Shown one piece after another: positions 1 to 11,448 of a stretch of 64,000 bases of DNA. The position numbers and the translations under genes are program-made. The notes beneath the pieces were generated by a model, which saw nothing but the letters and a program-made list of their open reading frames with translations, made no database searches and was not told where the DNA came from. This DNA comes from Gibbula magus (taxonomy: Eukaryota > Mollusca > Gastropoda > Trochida > Trochidae). Within the stretch, counting starts at the first letter, position 1. Each line of letters opens with the position of its first letter. The stretch lies in contig OW388300.1 of NCBI GenBank assembly GCA_936450465.1, positions 40,890,358 through 40,954,357 of the forward strand, in the 5' to 3' direction.

Positions 1-124
1 TACTGATAATTGCTATGTGTAATAAGATGTTATACCCTCTAAAATAAATTTAAATGGCACAAACTATCATTATAAATAAGAAATTTGAAAAAATACATTT
101 TGCAAAAAACGTGCTACTGCCCCT
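1..124. mobile_element. Right end of TTAA MITE, family B
   Basis: The window opens inside a short nonautonomous DNA transposon. Its right terminus ends in GTGCTACTGCCCCT followed by TTAA at 125-128. The same terminal repeat and interior (TATCATTATAAAT) recur at 14566-14881, 43072-43425 and 45924-46277. TTAA target use is typical of piggyBac and Kolobok/Sola3-type transposases; which one moved this family is not determinable here. The left part lies outside the window. Confidence 0.7.
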
Positions 125-128
125 TTAA

Positions 129-1419
129 AGTTTAGAATCCCAGGTTTGAATCCCGCCTTTTGGCTCAGCAGCTGTGTAGAGATGTAGAGCACTGTAAAGC
201 TGTAATGGTAACATTGTGAAATACCATCAATGGTTCAGTGGTTCAAACCAGCGTTTTGAAGTTTTTCTTCAATGCAAAATCATATTGTCTAAAGTGTTTA
301 GTCTCCCTCACCACAACAAAGTCGATCCCTAATGGTTCAGTGGTTCCAACCATTTGAAAACTTTGGAGGTTTCTTATTGAAAAATCTGTTTTAAGGTTTT
401 ATTTGGATTTATCCCTGCAATACAAACATCTGCTAAGATATGAGTAAAAGAAGATTATTTTATAAAGCGACTATACAATTCAAATCACTCAGATTATTTC
501 GGGAGCAGTAAGTTATGTTGGTCAAATTGGCATTATCTAACGTTCTTCAACATTTCTGACTGAAAATAGAACAAACAGACAGAGTCGTATATTCCCGCCA
601 AGTTGGAAAGGTTTTAACATATATTGAACGATGATCTTGACGCTTTATTCCTTAATAGATGCTTAATGACTCATTAGTAATCAATCCATGCTACACAAGA
701 ATATTGTTCTACTTCATAAGCTATATTATCATATGCGTTACAGTTTCTGTTCTGGAAACGAAATTGTAAAAAGCATTTTGAGTTTTGCTCCTGAATCAAG
801 ATGATGATTGGTTTGTTTTTTTCCATGGAAAATGGCTAAAACTAAAATTCCAAAGATTAAAACCCGAAAGGCACATCTACATATTGTGAGTGTTCCATAT
901 ACCACGTTTCTTTGAGCTAGGCCTTACAATTTTTAGTTCTGGTTCGGAAACAAATTTTTAAGTTATATTTCGGTTGAAAAGGATAAAAATAAAATTCCTA
1001 AGTAATTGAAAACACCAAAACTGGCGAAATACACATCTGCACATGATGAGTGTTCATATTACGGTTCATTGAGCTAAGCCTTACTTTTTTTTAACGAAAC
1101 CCGGACACACAGACGCAAGGACAAACGGTCGGACGGGTGGAGGTCATTTCTAAATCCCCCGCTAACTTCGTTGTGGGAGGGGATAGTAAACAACCAAGTG
1201 CAATCTTAATTTTTTAAAGAAATAACAATGTTAAAATAACATTTTTAATTGTCCACACACTTCACAATTCAAACATGTTACAGCCCCACAATTAGTATGG
1301 TGGATGTGCAAACTACTAAATCCTTTGTGCTTTTAAGATATTCGTACATACTGTTCGATAAAATGTCCTATCTTCACTGGCAGTAGAGATTGTGGTTGGA
1401 CAAAGCAACAGACCCATCT
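129..1419. other. Noncoding stretch, no gene seen
   Basis: AT-rich sequence without a supported ORF. A TGGTTCAGTGGTTC phrase occurs twice near 231 and 333. A GC-richer patch at about 1085-1190 looks like the edge of an old repeat, but no terminus or duplication could be placed. Confidence 0.5.
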
Positions 1420-1733
1420 CAGAATCTTACTGCCCTCAAATGTAAAAACAACAACTTATTTTAGCAAAACTTCCTACAAGACATATGGAATTATTTTTTG
1501 CAAATAGCCTGTCTACCAGGTAACGTCTGTTGAGGAGGTGGGCTACATATTTGAACACTGCATGCTTAAAGCCATCATCCCCTCAGAATGTAACTGCCCC
1601 TCAAGTGTAAAACAGAGGCAGTTTATTTCATCAAAACTTCCTACAAGACAGCTGGAATCCAAGGTTTGCAAATACCCCTGTCTACTAGGAAACGTATGGT
1701 GTGGAGGTCGGTTACATATTTGAACACTGCATG
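1420..1733. repeat. Two-copy direct tandem repeat, about 167 bp unit
   Basis: Two diverged copies lie head to tail. TTCCTACAAG at 1471 recurs at 1638, and TTTGAACACTGCATGC at 1551 recurs at 1718, both giving a 167-bp period. No long ORF is shared by the copies. It is a local duplication just 3' of the zinc-finger gene on the minus strand. Confidence 0.65.
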
Positions 1734-2015
1734 CTATGGCCTTAAGGCACTCTCATCATCATGTTAACGTGCACATAAATGAAAATAATGGCAATTGAAC
1801 TATAAACACATAACCTACCGAATCTGATTTGTCCAAAGAAGTGCAATTATCTACATAAAAATATGCAAAACTAATACACATATTAAATATACATAAATTG
1901 TAAGTGTTAAAAAATGCCCACATGAACCACCTGCATCAACAGCAAGTAGTATTCTGATATGCAAATAAATGAAAAAGTATTTCAACTGAACTGTAAACAC
2001 ACCATGTACCAGTAT

Positions 2016-2639
2016 TTAGTATGTCTTGAAAAATTCTTCGTCATCATCATCATCATCATCACCATTGGCATCGTGAACATCACCCTCATCATTTTCACAG
2101 GCACCTACATTATTATCATCACCATCATCATCATTATCATCATCACCATCATCATCAACTTGACATTCATCATCCATATCTTCCTCATTTCGGCCTTCAA
2201 AATAGTTTGACGCTAAATTACTTTTACCGTCATCACTATCGTCTGCTGCCACTCTACCATTGAATGAAGCCTCGTCTGCTTCTAGTCCGACTTCAAAGTC
2301 AGAGTCGTCTGCTTCAGGATACTTTTCGCGCCAAACGCCTTTGCAGAGCTTCCGCTTGTGAAGGTCAAGGCTGCTTCTCCCCCTGAAGAAACCAAGTCCG
2401 CACACATCACAGTCGAAGAGGTTTCTTCTAGCAAGAACAGGACACAGTCGCTTCTGGTGAATACTCAGCGATCCAGACCCACGTATGTATCCTTTATTGC
2501 AGGCATCACATCTATAGAGACCATCTCTGCAGTCCCCATTCGCACTTGAACTGGCCTCTGATCTTGGTGATGTCTTTGGAGCGCTTGGTTGCTTCTTGGA
2601 AGATCCCTTTGCACCTGGTTTCCCTTTGTTGGATGACAT
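2016..2639 (-). CDS. Two-finger C2HC zinc-finger protein with acidic C-terminal tail
   Basis: A 207-residue uninterrupted ORF, by far the longest single-frame ORF in the window. Residues 1-38 are basic and Ser/Lys/Pro rich. Two near-identical fingers follow: C44-x2-C47-x13-H61-x4-C66 and C77-x2-C80-x13-H94-x4-C99, both with a Gly/Ser-Leu stretch before the His, so each is CCHC rather than classic CCHH. Residues 108-205 are dominated by Asp/Glu. Nucleic-acid or chromatin binding is an inference from the fingers; I do not recognise an orthologue. The ATG is preceded by an in-frame stop (TAA six bases upstream), which fixes the start if the gene has one exon. Part of the acidic tail is encoded by a CAT/ATG trinucleotide repeat, so its length probably varies between alleles. 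A TATA-like ATTATATAAA at 2661-2670 is too close to the ATG to be an ordinary TATA box for it. It could be an intronless gene or a young retrocopy. Confidence 0.6.
   Translation of the reverse strand: MSSNKGKPGAKGSSKKQPSAPKTSPRSEASSSANGDCRDGLYRCDACNKGYIRGSGSLSIHQKRLCPVLARRNLFDCDVCGLGFFRGRSSLDLHKRKLCKGVWREKYPEADDSDFEVGLEADEASFNGRVAADDSDDGKSNLASNYFEGRNEEDMDDECQVDDDGDDDNDDDGDDNNVGACENDEGDVHDANGDDDDDDDEEFFKTY
2040..2170. repeat. Interrupted (CAT)n microsatellite inside the coding tail
   Basis: CATCATCATCATCATCATCACC and similar runs in plus orientation read as GAT/GAC (Asp) codons on the minus strand and encode the poly-Asp part of the zinc-finger protein. It stays in frame, so expansion by whole triplets would keep the protein open. 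Confidence 0.8.
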
Positions 2640-3119
2640 AGTTTACCCTTTGTGTGTTGGATTATATAAAGGGCTATATTGTCAGTGTCGTAGGTTGGGA
2701 TGGTTAGACACGTAGATCTATCAAATAAACACCATTCACGTGATTTGGCAACCCATATGCAACTGTTTCAAGCAAACTTCATGACAATTTGTTGGCTACG
2801 AACTTGATCTAATGATATCCAAACAAACAAGGATGTAGGTGTTTCTTGAGGATTCCTTCAGAATTGGTTCGAGATCATAAAGTCAACAGACAAGTCACTC
2901 GTTGTTACCTGAAACCAGGGATAAAAAAAAATCAATAACGTTACTATGATTTAAAAAAAAGTATTTTCTTCTATATGTTGATGATTTCAAAATATATGTG
3001 TATGTTTGCACGTGTTTAAAATATAAGTGCAATCGTCATTATGACAGTGTTCATAATGGTTCTTAGTATCAACCATTATTGTGAAAGGGTGAAAATAATA
3101 GTCGTTCGTTTGTATTACC
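2640..3119. other. Upstream region of the zinc-finger ORF, no gene seen
   Basis: AT-rich. No coding signal. It would contain the promoter and 5' UTR of the minus-strand zinc-finger gene if that gene is expressed. Confidence 0.4.
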
Positions 3120-4480
3120 CATTAGATAAGATAAGATAAGATTTATTGTCCCAAAAGGGAATTTTTTTGGGTATAATTACAATTCTCCAGCATACAAAAC
3201 ATACAAATATCATTAAAAAACAATACATATTAACACAGTTTACAGAGACTAGAATATTATACACGTGAAAGTGTTTATCGTGCAACATTGCACTTATCAG
3301 AATTTATTTCTCTATTGCTGCAAGGAATGAATGATTGACGAAACCTGTTTGTTCTAAAAGTCGGCATTCACAGTCTACGTACAGAAGGTAGTATTGAATA
3401 CTAAAATACTGAAACAAGAGGATGCGTAGAATCACCTAAAAATGTTGTTTGCTTTTTTTTTATAACTGATGCTCATAACAACTGTCGATAGTTTCAACAG
3501 GAAGCCCAATGATTTTAGAAGCCGTATTAACGAGTTTTGCCAATTTGTTTTTGTTTTGAACAGACAGGTTTCCGTACCAACTTGAAAAGTTAAACGTTAT
3601 GACATTTTGAATGAAAGTTTTGTAAAATAACATCATGATGGTTTTGTCAATTTTGAAGTGTTTTAGTTTCCATAAGAAAAGTAAACGTTGCTGCTCCTTC
3701 TTATATATTTTCTCAGTGTTCTCATTCCAGGAGAGTTTAGAATCAAGGATAGTACCCAAGTACTTATTTACTCATTTACTCTTTCTATATCATTTCCATC
3801 AATGCTTACAGCATCTAATGTAGACTTAGTTCTTCTAAAATCAATAACCATTTCTTGAGTTTTTTGAACGTTCAAATATAAAAAATAAGCTTTACACCAA
3901 TCTATAAATCTTAACATCTCTGATCTGTAGGCAACTTCCGATTCTCTAATTAGGCCTACCACTGCAGCAGCATCATCAGCAAATTTAATGGTGAAACATT
4001 AATCGCCTTATGAAGAACAGTCATTTGTGTACAAGATAAACAAAATTGGTGAAACAACCCAACCCTGTGGGGCGCCAGTAGAAGTACTTGCAGTTGAAGA
4101 TTTAACACTATTGACTTATACAAATTACGGTCTGTTAACAAGGAAGGAATTTATCTATTTAAAGATATTTGAGTTCACATTCATATGAGAAAGTTTATCA
4201 ATTAACAGATGAGGTTGAATGGTATTGAAGGCAGATGAAAAATCCACAAACATTATTCCGTTATTCGGACATAATAACTATAACTTTTCAAGTGCTTATA
4301 GATGTTATTTAAGAGTGTTGTTGTTGCATCATCTACTCCACGCCGTGCTCTATAAGCAAATTGAAATGGGTCTAAAACGTCAATCAATTCATTTAACAAA
4401 AAGCCCTTTACAATTCGTTCTAGACATTTCATAGCAACATTTCGTTTTTGGTTTTGGAATAGCATTCTTAGATTCATATC
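3120..4480 (-). mobile_element. 5'-truncated, decayed non-LTR retrotransposon (LINE)
   Basis: The minus strand encodes broken reverse transcriptase. In order from the 5' side: a segment with LDPFQFAYRARRGVDDA (4253-4477), then VDFSSAFNTI, a GAPQG..SPILF box, an FADD catalytic box at 3972-3983 (in place of the common Y/F-A-D-D), and a thumb-like segment at 3460-3759 including SWNENTEKIYKKEQQRL. Frameshifts and stops separate the pieces. The 3' end is followed by a short GATAA/TTATC pentamer tail at 3122-3137. The FAYR and GAPQG style fits the L2/CR1/Jockey-like group; the exact clade was not resolved. The element is dead: no continuous ORF and no 5' region. Confidence 0.8.
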
Positions 4481-5155
4481 AATGATATTTTAACAGATAA
4501 CATTTTGAATAAACACTACTGAAGACATGTTCGAGCTCCAGCGAGTACAAGCTTAAATTTAAAGACGCCTAGATAAGATAAATAATTTGTATTTCCTTAG
4601 TATATATCACAAATGCTCACAGTTGATTGACACTGGTCCTGCAGATAAGAATATTTCGAGAACATGCATCCATCTATAAGTCCCTATGATCGGGACGTCT
4701 GCCAGTGTAATTCATAATTATACTACATGCGCTATCAAATTGTGACGTTTCCTATTATGACGTCAACAATCACGTATCTCGTCCACCAGTGCACATGAAC
4801 TCAATAGGGGAGTGGAGCGAGTATTATTGAGACTAGTAGTACTCGGAGACTCTCTAATTAGATATAGAGTCTATACAGAGTTCCTGGTGTAATCGGGCCG
4901 TGTCTACATCTGTGTAGATCTATGGTTTATAATTTATGTACCTGTTACCTACGTTTCGATAATGTGTTCCGGTGACAAGTTATAGAATCATACAGTATGC
5001 AATGATAGTTGCATAAATGTGTAACATTGAGTGCAATACATGAAAACCCACCACAAGCACAAGCACAAGTCACTAATCCGAACAATTTGAAGTGGGTGGG
5101 GGTAGAGGGTACGGAGCGATGGGAGGTTCACTCATTAAAAGTGTCTGTGAGTGCA
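4481..5155. other. Noncoding stretch, no gene seen
   Basis: No ORF or repeat terminus identified. A patch at about 4700-4900 is richer in GC and contains TGACGTCAAC, a CRE-like word, but nothing supports a promoter call. Confidence 0.4.
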
Positions 5156-5159
5156 CCCC

Positions 5160-5190
<31 letters not shown>

Positions 5191-5196
5191 AAAAAA
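5156..5196. repeat. C25-A16 double homopolymer
   Basis: Twenty-five consecutive C (5156-5180) are followed directly by sixteen A (5181-5196). The G-rich complement could form a quadruplex. Homopolymer length at such a site is the least reliable base count in the window. GT-rich sequence follows at about 5231-5264. Confidence 0.95.
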
Positions 5197-6511
5197 CAAC
5201 AACTAAAAAAAAAGCTGTACCCGCCCCTGGTGTGTGTGTGTAAGTGTGACCGTGTGTGTGAAGGAGGCACCTCAGAAAAAACAAAAAACGAACAAAACAT
5301 CTGCCCCTGCTCTTTTATTCTCTTCAAATTATTGACAAACAGCTAGGAAGGAATATTGCATAATATATTTGTTTTTTAAACACATTTTTTAAAACTTACC
5401 TATTAAGACACAAAGAAAATTGAGAATTCCCATATCCAACAGTATTCAAAGCAATTAAAATTTAGCACCGCCCCTTATAGATTTTTCTTTTGGTTGTCAA
5501 CTTTTGGAAAGGCAAGTTTTGGAAAGGCCGGTGCATCCCCCATAAAGCTAGAGTACCTGGGATATTGTTTATACTTAGGGTAAATAACCCACCCGCGGGA
5601 GATACCGCAGCGTAATATTATATTTATACGAAAATATTAAAGCGCCATCGAGTATGTAAGTGTTTCGAATACAAATATTTTTTTAAAAACATACTTTTGA
5701 TATTAATCGCTGTAGAGAAATATTTGTATACAATATGACATATGATAACTAATTTTCATATCACGACAATCCAATGAATCCTTCGATTAACGCGCGTCAG
5801 TAGAATTTGACGTCATACAAACAGAATTCCCTTTATATAGCATAAAAGTACTCTACACAGCAACAAGCGTTTCCAAGGCATGCAATCTTGTCTACTTCAC
5901 AAGTCTCCATTGCAACCCACGGGATTTTCACTTTTCTCCTGCATGTTACTCGTGTCACAGATTACTTGTAATACTATGTGACGATTGTTATAGTTTGGTA
6001 CAGTAACATGTTTCTAAATGTCTTGTGAATTTACAAATTATTGACATTTTACCTGTTAAACTATGACAAATATATTATATGGATTCTTATTTATAAGAAA
6101 ATGCAAGTATAATACCTCATTGGATAAAAAATGTATTTAAATATTTCTAGGAAATACAAAATTGAATGAAGTGGCTAATAAATAAACGCCAAAGATAATA
6201 TATTTCAATTTACTTCAGTGCTCATAACTTTGTTTTTCTTTCGTGCATTTGTTTACAGTGTGTGAGTTAGACCATAATGTCTTGCATGTTAAAATAATAA
6301 ACTTGGTCTATATTTAGACTGGAAAACACCGTTACTAATTTAGGGGTCGAAAAAATCTGCGAAAAAAGTGTATATAATTCAATGAAATAGATTTTTGGCA
6401 ATTTAGAATTGTGGAACTTTCCATTTACAGATCTAATTTTGTACACAGCCTTTTCTTATCACAGGTTTTCTTATCACAGATTTTAAGGTAAAGTCAATCT
6501 AGTTAAAACTA
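5197..6511. other. Noncoding stretch, no gene seen
   Basis: AT-rich, no supported gene. Small GT-rich runs lie near the homopolymer. Short islands near 5780-5960 have less extreme composition but no coding frame. Confidence 0.4.
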
Positions 6512-6513
6512 TA

Positions 6514-7206
6514 CTGATGTCCAAAAGAAAGTTGACAATCATAAAAAAAAACCTGTTTTATTGAAAATGAGGTATTTTCAAAAGAAAATATTTACACATT
6601 ATTGTCACCCACAGAACGAAAACAATCGACAAAACGCTCTTTAGTCAATATAAACATTGTCAACATGTTGTAAGACTGAAAAACATGCTTTTAAGTCGAG
6701 AATCACGAAATGCACGTGCACAAAAGCAATTAAAGTAACTGATGAGACACGTTCAGAACGCAGCAGAAAAGAAAAAAAACTTGAAAAATTGCATAGTTTA
6801 TCTACAGTGCAGAGAGAATGACAAAACATCACCCATAACGTCATCATTCAACGTTGGACAACGTCGATGCGGTGTCGTGCCCAGGCATGTAATGACGCCC
6901 AAGTAGGACATACTCGTCGGTCGATATTAATTAGACATAAATCTAGGCGAAGAAACCACTGTAATGTTGTTTGAAAGGTCAATTATGATCTTTCTTAGGG
7001 TCCAAGAATAAAACAAACACTTCGATTTTGGACCCCATATAACTTTGTATAACCACCGTACCGATTTGTTACGATGCATTGTAATGAAATTAACAAGGTT
7101 TGAAAAGAAAGGATTTTCTTGCGAAATAAACAGTTCTTTTTATCCTGAATGTCTTAGTTTTTCTTCAGGGTTATTTTGAAGACGTTGTCAACTTTCTTTT
7201 GGACAG
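6514..7206. mobile_element. Tc1/mariner-type element, nonautonomous (693 bp)
   Basis: Terminal inverted repeats CTGATGTCCAAAAGAAAGTT (left) and its near-perfect complement ending TTTCTTTTGGACAG (right), about 25 bp each, are flanked by TA at 6512-6513 and 7207-7208. This matches the TA target duplication of the Tc1/mariner superfamily. The interior has no intact transposase; it is far shorter than an autonomous mariner and its ORFs are broken. Confidence 0.8.
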
Positions 7207-7446
7207 TACCGGTAGTACAAATGTAATTCACACCGCGTGGGTTGAAACGACGTTGACGTTTTTTGAAACGGTAAACACGAATAATTAAGGTCTTCACAGT
7301 TCATAATAAACTGTACAGAATACCATGCATACTTTAAGTCAATTGCTTTTTAGTTCTATCCCAGAAACAGAACCAACTTTTGGATGAACGGATTATAGGC
7401 CGATATGCCGAGAACAGAAAAAAAGAAAAGTTCATATAATATTTAA

Positions 7447-7936
7447 AGGTACATCCATTGTGTTGTTGGGGGTCAAATATGCCAAACGTTATGAATGGTC
7501 TTATTTTATCGAGAAGTACCAACTGTTACCGAAAACTACAATTTTTGTGATAATCGGCTTAGTATATTGACGATATGAAGGTAAAAGTATCAATTTCTGA
7601 TCGAAAACCGGACAATGCACCGCGTGTGGCGCGCGCCAATGAGTCAAACGTAATTTTGGAATCTTATTTAAACCAGACAAACTAACAGATTTGGGTTTAT
7701 AATGTTCAATAGGTCACATAAGTACTGTGCATGTAAATAGGACGTGCACTTTCGGTTTCTGTACATGCATAATGATGTTACTCGATTTTAATTGGAAACT
7801 AGTAATTATGATATTTTTGGCGATTGGGAATGAATATGCAAGCTGAGTGAACTTGTTTGTATTGTAAACACCACATATGGTGTGTTGGAACGTATTAAAG
7901 CCAATTAAAATTTGATGAAACACAATGGATGCACCT
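7447..7936. mobile_element. TTAA MITE, family A (490 bp, complete)
   Basis: Termini AGGTACATCCATTGTG and the complement of AGGTGCATCCATTGTG are flanked by TTAA at 7443-7446 and 7937-7940. The interior is shared with copies at 11540-13275 (interrupted), 21760-22145 (partial) and about 61930-62415. There is no coding capacity. It is mobilised in trans by a TTAA-specific transposase of unknown family. Confidence 0.85.
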
Positions 7937-7942
7937 TTAAGA

Positions 7943-8108
7943 AATAAAGTTCGCTGTACCCCAATGTGTTTTGTAATAAAGTATAGTTTTGCCCTGAACT
8001 ATTATAGTTAAAGTACGAGGACGGTAGTCCGAGTACTTTGACGTTATAATAGTTCAGGTCAAAACTATACTTTATTACAAAACACATTGGGGTACAGCGA
8101 ACTTTATT
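7943..8108. repeat. Long perfect-looking palindrome (fold-back element)
   Basis: Arms of about 75 bp starting AATAAAGTTCGCTGTACCCC run inward to a small centre near 8026 (GGACGGTAGTCC) and back out with very few mismatches. It abuts the right TTAA of the family A MITE. It may be a fold-back MITE, but no target duplication could be confirmed. Confidence 0.85.
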
Positions 8109-9559
8109 ACTTTTCTAAGATAACCTATAACACAACATTCTGCTTTGAGTAATTTTGCAAGAAAAATAGAGTTAACTTCCTAATATTAATAATCCATGAT
8201 CAGGGCCAACTGACGAGCCGTGCGACAACAGCGACTATGACGTCATTGTTCTGTTGTGACGTCATAGTGGTTCCCGGGGTTGCCTAATGCGGATTTCGTC
8301 GTTTTGGTTCAAGTACAAATGACATGTAGCTTAAAATTTAAGACTAATTCGGATACAAAAGAACACATTCCTTCAATAATTGTTATAACAACGCTACCGT
8401 TGTTTTAGGACATTATCATTTGCAGAAAAACACGGTCTTTTCGACTGCCCTCTTTCGTTGGGTTACCATGGGCACACGTGACTACGAGGGGAGCGGAAAC
8501 GTCATTCAATTGTTACGTCATCACAATAACTATACCTTTATCGTCTGATAAAGTACTTTTATTTCGATTGTTCTAACCGCCAGGCATCTTAGAAGGTTTG
8601 ATAAAACAAAGAATGACCTATCGTTAGCATAACTATTAAAGACGTTCCTAACAATTGTCCATGTCTAGAAACATTTAAAATCAAATCATCTTTCTATTTT
8701 AATAAAGAAAGGTAATGGTGTTATGGCTGTGTGAATAGTTTGTGTTTTATGGTGATAATGATATTTGCTATATAACCTTTAAGATGAATGATGTAATAAA
8801 CTAAAAATATTTTCCACTGAAAAGTTATCTTCTTTTGCCAATTGTTTTTCATAAATATTGAACTTCAGCACCAAATATCTCAGAAAATAGATCCGTGACA
8901 TATATGTTTATGAGTCTTCAGTAGTACATTTTCATATATGATTTGTTAATTGTGTTCATATTTGAATCGTTTTTAAAAAAAAATTCTATTCTTGAACAGG
9001 ACTTTTTAAGTTATTTCTGCAGAATCCATTGTCGATATTGTATTTTTATCATATAAGGCTGACACAATTAAACTTACAAAAAACATAGATCCTTTTCTAT
9101 TCTATTAACAACCAATTTTTTAAAGAAACCAACACTAACTTAACACAACAACTCTGAATGTCAGTGAATGATGACCATAATGTTTATCAACGTAACTAAA
9201 AAAATCAAACAAGCGTGCCCTGACGGTTTTTGAGACAAAATATCAAAACCAAAGCATATACCTTTTAAAATGGAAATACAAGAAATTAGACCGGACAACA
9301 AGTGTATACAAATATGAAAATTGTAAGCTCAGATAATCTGTTTTCACATGGAAAGTAATTATTTAGCTACGGTGATAGAAATTGTGTCTATCAGTTATGA
9401 TATATTCTCCCGATTTTTACATGGAAACGTTCAATATCAAAGTTTTCGCCCTCATATCGTTTTGCCGCTGACTGCTCATGACGTCATCAACTTGTAGCCT
9501 ACGTTGTTTTACGTCATCTGTGATGGGTAGATAGAAACTGATAGTGTCATCGGCTGTTC
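8109..9559. other. Noncoding stretch, no gene seen
   Basis: AT-rich sequence with no supported ORF. TGACGTCA-like words occur near 8240 and 8262. No repeat boundaries were found. Confidence 0.4.
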
Positions 9560-9807
9560 ATTCTAAAAATAAACCGTTGGGTCACTTTGCCCCGGTCTCC
9601 CCTACCCATCATCACAATGTATGTTATTATTGTTTTCATATTGTATGCATGTATTGTTATTTGGCATTGTATAGGTACCAAAGACTCTTTAATTGAATGT
9701 AAGACGAATTTCCAATCTGTAATAAAGTTTATCTTATCTTATCTTATCTTATCTTATCTTATCTTATCTTATCTTATCTTATCTTATCTTATCTTATCTT
9801 ATCTTAT
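9560..9807 (+). mobile_element. 3' end of a retroposon with (TTATC)n tail
   Basis: A short stretch ending AATAAAGTTTATC runs into about 16 uninterrupted TTATC units (9729-9807). The minus-strand LINE at 3120-4480 ends in the same pentamer after a similar ATAAA-rich end. The simplest reading is a heavily 5'-truncated copy of the same or a related LINE, with slippage having lengthened the tail. The left edge is uncertain. Confidence 0.55.
9729..9807. repeat. (TTATC)n microsatellite
   Basis: A pure pentanucleotide array of about 79 bp. It is not telomeric: the animal telomere unit is TTAGGG. It is best explained as an expanded retroposon tail. Confidence 0.95.
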
Positions 9808-11171
9808 ACGCCCTCTGAATAATAATGGATTTATGGGGGTGTAAACTACATAATCTTTTTCTAAAACTAGATTGTGATAAAGCTTACCTTTTAGATCTGA
9901 ACTGTTTTCAGTGCCAGACATCATTGACACAGGTCTACTAACATATAGACATTTCAACAGATGTTACATTCTATGAAAACTGCAAAGAATTAAAATTAAT
10001 TAACTTTCGGTTTCGTTTGCTATATTTAGTAATATATATTTCGCTATACGTATCTATGTACTCATATTAAAAGTATTTGAAGTGTCTAATGAAATATAAT
10101 TACTAAGGTAAAATTTGATTTAACACTTTTATTGATTTATGTGTTTTCATTCGATCATGCTTCAGTGCCCTTTACGCTGTCGAATACAATCTAAAAATAG
10201 CGCACGTTTCGAATGTTGTTTATATCACGTGACTTCTATTTCGCTTTTGATTGGTCTGATCAAACATCTGTGGGAAATTCAATGTGTGAAAGCTCGGAGT
10301 GACGATAAACTGAAGCTAAGGACTGTTTTAATGTAAGTTGTCACCGTTCCTTTTGTTTTAACTATGCTCCTGATGAATGATTATCCATTTGCCAGAACAA
10401 TGCACAAATATTTACCAGATTTTCAGTCACTACACGCCCAGAACTTGAATGCAGAAAGAAAGGATGCTGGCATAATTATCTTCATCAGACGAAATTGTTG
10501 TATCTTGAACGTTTCTGAACGAGTTTTCTAGCTGATTTTATATGAAGTATTCGTATCAGACGCCCGATCACTGAATTGTATTCTCATGAACAAAGCTTAG
10601 TGAAATTTAATTTGAACTTTGAGACTTTCATTTGAACACCATTCCCAAAACAATCAAAGGGAGGCAACTCGTCCTGCACTGCAGTCTCTGTACCTTTGCC
10701 TTATAAAATGAAGAACGTGTAGCCTATACTTGTTTCTGCAGGAATCCCTTTAATAGGATTTTGGAATATTTACCCATTAGCATACAAATATCCGATTGAA
10801 ATTTTTAAATAATCTTCACAAAGAAAGGATGAATGTGAATGGACACTTTGGATCACACTGAATAAGGTAGGCTAGAGGAACTAAGTTAGGTTTTTGAGGG
10901 AAATTATTCAATGAATATATGCATTTAATATGAATTTTCTAAATATGAATTACAACATAATATCATTATTTGGACATATAATTTAATACTTTTTTTGAAA
11001 ATTTAAATTACATCAAATATAGATGGAATTTTCTTCTATAATGGTTATGGCTAAGGTGACATCACCGTGACCCCCTCAGATCTTCTCATCCCTCGCATTC
11101 AAGGATTCAATTTCACAGTTGACCAGGAAATTGAATGTCGACAGAAACATGATCCATTTCATTTTTGTGTT
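9808..11171. other. Noncoding stretch, no gene seen
   Basis: No ORF with coding character. 10139-10340 is less AT-rich and open for 65 codons but has no recognisable domain or splice sites. Confidence 0.4.
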
Positions 11172-11298
11172 AAATAGAGAATCTCACCAAAGTGTTTTCT
11201 GATATCAAATATATCAACAAGAGTTGATAAAAGTTTAAAATATCTGACGCTTGCCGAGATATTTTTACTTTTATCAACAAGTGTTGATATATTTGTTA
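11172..11298. mobile_element. MITE with AGAGAATCTCACC end, right end lost
   Basis: The left end AGAGAATCTCACC and the internal inverted pair ATATCAACAAGAGTTGAT / TATCAACAAGTGTTGATATA match the complete copy at 62635-62795. The right terminus is missing here. Confidence 0.6.
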
Positions 11299-11334
11299 AT
11301 CGTCATTCAACAGACGTTAATATAATGCAACATT

Positions 11335-11448
11335 CACAGGGGCTTGTATTGCTGAAATAAAAAAGTTCCTAATAAATTAGTATAGGGTGTATCGTATCGA
11401 AGTATTGGACCTTGGAACTGTTTTATTTCAGCAATACAAGCCCCTGTG
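11335..11448. mobile_element. hAT-type mini-MITE, 114 bp
   Basis: Terminal repeats CACAGGGGCTTGTATTGCTG and complement, over 25 bp, are flanked by an exact 8-bp duplication GCAACATT at 11327-11334 and 11449-11456. An 8-bp target duplication with CAGGG-type ends is the hallmark of hAT elements. Nearly the whole element is terminal repeat. Confidence 0.88.

Noticed and set aside
1959..2210. Plus-strand Ile-rich ORF
   Set aside because: It is the complement of the Asp codons of the minus-strand zinc-finger gene over a CAT microsatellite.
2661..2670. TATA box for the zinc-finger ORF
   Set aside because: With usual TATA-to-start spacing transcription would begin at or after the ATG, so it cannot serve that start codon.
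9729..9807. Telomere-like array
   Set aside because: The unit is TTATC, not TTAGGG, and it follows an ATAAA-rich retroposon end.
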